A stretch of DNA of 64,000 nt. Origin: Photobacterium ganghwense. GTDB taxonomy: Bacteria > Pseudomonadota > Gammaproteobacteria > Enterobacterales > Vibrionaceae. Below the pieces are notes generated by a model. That model made no database searches, was not told the origin of the DNA, and worked only from the letters and a program-made list of their open reading frames with translations. A program made the position numbers and the translations under genes. Shown here piece after piece: positions 60,849 to 64,000 of this stretch; the stretch's first letter is position 1, and the number at the start of each line of letters is the position of its first letter. The DNA is taken from positions 116,553 through 180,552 of the forward strand of contig NZ_PYMI01000007.1 in the NCBI RefSeq assembly GCF_003025595.1. The letters run 5' to 3'.

Positions 60849-61817
60849 ATGGGAAAATTGGTTAACGGTCAATGGCATGATGTGTGGTATGACACTAAAA
60901 GCAGCAAGGGAGAGTTCGTGCGGGAGGACGCCGGATTTCGTCACTGGCTGACCGCTGACGGCGGCCCGGGCCCGGATGGTCAAAAAGGGTTTAAAGCCGA
61001 ATCCGGACGCTACCATCTCTATGTCTCGCTGGCCTGTCCTTGGGCCCACCGCACTCTCATTTTTCGCGCGTTAAAAGGGCTGGAATCACATATTGACGTG
61101 ACTGTTGTCAGTCCTGATATGCGCAGCCATGGCTGGGAATTTGACGAGCCAGAACCGCTGTATGGTTTCTCTTTCATGCATCAGCTTTATACTAAAGCCA
61201 AGCCGGACTACACCGGTCGAGTCACAGTGCCTGTGTTATGGGACAAGCAGACGGAAACCATTGTCAGCAATGAATCCTCCGATATCATTCGCATGCTGAA
61301 CACGGCTTTTGATGATCTGACGGGGAATCAGGACGACTTTTACCCACTTGCTCTTCGGGGTGACATTGATGAATGGAACGCGCTGATTTATCCAAACATC
61401 AATAACGGTGTGTACCGTTGTGGCTTTGCCACGACTCAGGAAGCGTACGATGCGGCGTTTGACCGTCTATTTGATGCTTTGGACGCGGTCGAAGACCATC
61501 TGAATGACAATCGCTATCTGACCGGTGACAGGCTGACGGAAGCCGACTGGCGTTTGTTTACCACTTTGATCCGTTTCGATGCGGTTTATGTTGGCCATTT
61601 CAAGTGTAACCGGCAGCGCATTGCGGAGTATCCGAACTTGCAGGGCTACCTCAAAGAGCTGTATCAGTATCCAGGGGTCGCTGAGACCGTGGACTTTTAC
61701 CACATTAAACGCCACTACTATTTCAGTCACGATAACATCAATCCGACAGGCATTGTGCCCAAGGGGCCGGATTTAGATCTGGTTTCCCCCCACGGGAGGA
61801 ATGCGTTAAGCGGCTAA
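60849..61817 (+). CDS. yqjG: Glutathionyl-hydroquinone reductase
   Basis: Xi-class glutathione transferase of 322 aa (E. coli YqjG 328) that reduces glutathionyl-hydroquinones. The catalytic Cys63 lies in SLACPWAHRT, at the same position as in E. coli. The N-terminal thioredoxin fold has the inserted arm RHWLTADGGPGPDGQKGF typical of the class, and the C-terminal helical domain contains DEWNALIYPNINNGVYRCGF near 178. It is probably involved in redox defence like the nearby grxB but is monocistronic. Confidence 0.94.
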   Translation: MGKLVNGQWHDVWYDTKSSKGEFVREDAGFRHWLTADGGPGPDGQKGFKAESGRYHLYVSLACPWAHRTLIFRALKGLESHIDVTVVSPDMRSHGWEFDEPEPLYGFSFMHQLYTKAKPDYTGRVTVPVLWDKQTETIVSNESSDIIRMLNTAFDDLTGNQDDFYPLALRGDIDEWNALIYPNINNGVYRCGFATTQEAYDAAFDRLFDALDAVEDHLNDNRYLTGDRLTEADWRLFTTLIRFDAVYVGHFKCNRQRIAEYPNLQGYLKELYQYPGVAETVDFYHIKRHYYFSHDNINPTGIVPKGPDLDLVSPHGRNALSG

Positions 61818-61867
61818 ATTTCCTTCAGCGGTTACGTTAAGCCAGTGCCGAAGCAAAAACGGATGGT

Positions 61868-63607
61868 TTAGATTCCCAACGCCTCTTCTCCGGGCTGAGG
61901 GGCCTGCCCGTAACCGGCCAGTAAAAACTGCCGGGTACGTTTCTGGTACGGACGAATCAGACGAACCTGACCCGGCGAGCTGCAGGGCGATGCCATCAGC
62001 TCAAAGAGCCGGGTACGCCATTTGTCCAGGCTGTCGGGCAGTGGCATCGAACTGATGGCCTGCAGGCTCTGGCGCAGGGGCTGCTCTTCCCCCATGTTCA
62101 ACGCGTACAGGCACTGTAACCGGCCCAGGTTCGCTTCGGTACTGAGCGGATAATCAACCAAGATGGCCTCATACCGGGGCAGTGCCTGTTCCGGGGATTC
62201 CAGTAAGTCATAAGCCTCTGCCAGACGGCGTTCCAGCTGACGGACGGCCTGTACCAGTAAGGTATTTTCCCGTAACGCCCTTAGTCTTTGCTGGCTGTGG
62301 TGGTCAAACCGATCCCGAAGTGAGAGCGCCCGCAGGCATTCTGCAATGAGTTGGGTTTCGCCAAAGTGTATTAGCAGCGGCATGGCATCGGCGATCATGA
62401 CGGACGGCAGCTTAGTGATCATATCGAAATAGGTCGACATCCCGAGTAATAAACGGCGTTTGGCTTTGAGTGGGGTGACATTTCCGAGGGTGAGCCGGGC
62501 GGTCATAATGTGACTGAAGCTGGTTAGAAAGGGTTGCTGAGCCGGCAGAATACGTGACTGTGCCCGGCGATCGATCTGTTTCAGTGCCTGGCGCAGCTTG
62601 GCGCGAAGCGAGGCCGCGGCGTGCTGGAAATAAGCCTGCTCGTAAATTGCCATGTACTGCGAAAAACAGATGATCCATTCCACATCAATAATGGGCAGAT
62701 GGCCAGCCAGCGTGTGCCCGGCCTTAATCAGCTGCTCCGTTTTGTCCAGTTCGGCGGCCAGGCGTGCAACCCGCAATGCACGGTGGCTGATCCCCGGCGT
62801 CAGGGTCAGGGCTTTCTGGGCCGTTTCCAGCGCTTCATAGCGTTGTCGGTTTTGCTCCTGATATTCGGCCAGATAATCGTAAAGCTCAATGTGTAGCGGC
62901 GTTTCTGTCAGCTGGCGTTGTAAGAGGGCGATAGCAGCCGGCAGATTGTCTTTGTGCGCGGCAATTTTGGCCTGCACCAAGCTGATGTGAGCCGAAGGGT
63001 GGTACTTCTGCAACAAAGTGGCAAACCGTTCTGCCTGCCCCCACTGATTATTGGTCATCAGTAAATCCAGCAGTAAGCCTTCCCGTTTCCGGTGATAACC
63101 ACTGTGTTGCAGGCTCTGTTTACACAGGCTGACGGCTTCCTCGTGATTGCCGGTTTCCATAGCCTGATAAATGGGTTTCCTGAGTGTGATTTCATCCATG
63201 ACCGCAAACAGCTTTTTCTGGACCTGATCGGTGGTGATGGGTTTGGTGATGAAACTGTCCGGCTCGACCGACAAGCTGGTCAGGATCACTTCGGCAGAAT
63301 GATCGCCGGACAGCAGAATCACGCCGCAGTAAGTGGTGATGTGACGCCGCCGCCGCAGCAGGCTGACCAGTTCGGTGCCGGTCAGGATGTCATCCAGGTG
63401 GTAGTCAATAAACAGCAGATCGTAGGCATTGAGCTGGCAGCGGGTAATGGCCTGAGTGTGGCCGTGAGCAATGTCGATATTTGTCACACCGGCTTGGCGA
63501 AGAATGCTTTTTAACAAAGTGGCCGCACTTTTATGATCTTCAACGATCAGCACTCGGATATTGTCGACTTCTGTATTATCAACGGCTTTCTGACCCATCT
63601 GGTGCAC
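61868..63607 (-). CDS. Response regulator with long helical TPR-like output
   Basis: Protein of 579 aa with an N-terminal receiver domain (about residues 16-135; acidic pair Glu23/Asp24, phosphoacceptor Asp68 in LLFIDYHLDD, Lys in FITKPI) joined to a long helical region resembling TPR repeats (for example SLCKQSLQHSGYHRKREGLL and ALLQRQLTETPLHIELYDYL). Such proteins are found in marine gammaproteobacteria; no DNA-binding or enzyme domain is visible, so output is by protein contact. No sensor kinase gene is next to it. The start is GTG at 63607, with a GAAGGGG ribosome site, and an ATG 9 bp inside is an alternative. The tRNA-Tyr gene lies upstream. Confidence 0.8.
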   Translation of the reverse strand: MHQMGQKAVDNTEVDNIRVLIVEDHKSAATLLKSILRQAGVTNIDIAHGHTQAITRCQLNAYDLLFIDYHLDDILTGTELVSLLRRRRHITTYCGVILLSGDHSAEVILTSLSVEPDSFITKPITTDQVQKKLFAVMDEITLRKPIYQAMETGNHEEAVSLCKQSLQHSGYHRKREGLLLDLLMTNNQWGQAERFATLLQKYHPSAHISLVQAKIAAHKDNLPAAIALLQRQLTETPLHIELYDYLAEYQEQNRQRYEALETAQKALTLTPGISHRALRVARLAAELDKTEQLIKAGHTLAGHLPIIDVEWIICFSQYMAIYEQAYFQHAAASLRAKLRQALKQIDRRAQSRILPAQQPFLTSFSHIMTARLTLGNVTPLKAKRRLLLGMSTYFDMITKLPSVMIADAMPLLIHFGETQLIAECLRALSLRDRFDHHSQQRLRALRENTLLVQAVRQLERRLAEAYDLLESPEQALPRYEAILVDYPLSTEANLGRLQCLYALNMGEEQPLRQSLQAISSMPLPDSLDKWRTRLFELMASPCSSPGQVRLIRPYQKRTRQFLLAGYGQAPQPGEEALGI

Positions 63608-63821
63608 AGGCGTTTCCCCTTCCTGAACATGGCATCCATTTGAATTTTAGAAAGGTATTGTCCAAGTAGACAACATGATTTTTACCCGGTGTGAGAGATA
63701 GGCGACTGTCCGGAGAACTACTCAGTGAGAAAACCAAAGTGGAAACGCGAGCTTGCGCTTACCCGAAAGAAGGCGGCGGTTGTAAAAATTTGTGCAAGGG
63801 ATGTGATTTATTTCAGGTATG

Positions 63822-63850
63822 AAAAAGGCCGACAGCTTGCGCTATCGGCC
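63822..63850 (-). terminator. Intrinsic terminator after tRNA-Tyr
   Basis: On the minus strand GGCCGATAGC, a GCAA tetraloop and GCTGTCGGCC (one wobble pair) are followed by TTTTT. It lies 8 nt beyond the tRNA CCA end. Confidence 0.9.
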
Positions 63851-63857
63851 TGAATGA

Positions 63858-63942
<85 letters not shown>

Positions 63943-64000
63943 ACGGGGTGTTGCAAATTGTGTTATTGCTCAAGTTTGTCGGAGCAATGTTGAGAACCGC

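Overview
The window looks like chromosomal DNA of a moderately GC-rich member of the Vibrionaceae (Photobacterium, Grimontia, Salinivibrio or Vibrio type; the genus cannot be fixed from sequence reading alone). Reasons: an ackA-pta-yfbV-DUF6172-ABC transporter block, an OmpU-type porin, a formate channel fused to CBS domains, a DUF3360 membrane protein, and many genes whose closest recognisable relatives are enterobacterial (ybbN, tesA, ybbA, ybbP, yfcH, yfcE, ycaO, yfbU, yqjG). No prophage, CRISPR array, rRNA operon or intact insertion sequence was seen. About 55 protein genes and one tRNA are supported.

Layout. 0-7.7 kb: cueR, then a cluster matching the E. coli order ybbN-ybbO-tesA-ybbA-ybbP, then yfcH. 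7.9-10.9 kb: a tight four-gene operon of two DUF1538 membrane proteins, a PII-like protein and a CBS-pair protein, followed by yfcE. 11.3-13.9 kb: a TauE-type permease, a formate/nitrite channel and a DUF3291 protein. 14.2-22 kb: pta and ackA (acetate fermentation), yfbV, a DUF6172 protein, and a three-gene ABC importer preceded by a leader that folds into a closed structure. 22.7-26.1 kb: chaN lipoprotein with twin Fur-like palindromes, rlmA, and a porin. 26.2-31.2 kb: a pgtC-pgtB-pgtA signalling operon without its usual transporter pgtP. 31.5-37.7 kb: yfbU, a small CbiM-like permease, fhs, focA-CBS and a divergent LysR regulator. 37.7-39.3 kb: AT-rich decayed DNA with an IS3-type transposase remnant. 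39.3-48.5 kb: the pyruvate formate-lyase region, pflA, a chemoreceptor, pflB, a DUF3360 membrane protein and ycaO. 48.8-57.1 kb: an M20 dipeptidase with a YfcC-type carrier, a solute-binding protein, and a basic amino acid ABC importer. 57.4-64 kb: grxB, xthA, an acetyltransferase and kinase pair, a GlsB/YeaQ protein, yqjG, a response regulator with a TPR-like tail, and tRNA-Tyr.

Functional theme. The centre of the window is an anaerobic mixed-acid and one-carbon hub. PflB (activated by PflA) makes acetyl-CoA and formate; Pta and AckA turn acetyl-CoA into acetate and ATP; two FNT channels can move formate; Fhs can load formate onto tetrahydrofolate. The DUF3360-pflB unit has FNR-like and ArcA-like sites upstream, and ackA/yfbV share an FNR-like site. 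The DUF3360 gene occupies the place that focA holds between ycaO and pflB in E. coli, while focA itself is fused to CBS domains and lies about 5 kb beyond pflA, across the decayed segment.

The best candidates for undescribed biology are the DUF1538-DUF1538-PII-CBS operon, the DUF3360 protein in the focA slot, and the structured leader RNA before the ABC importer.
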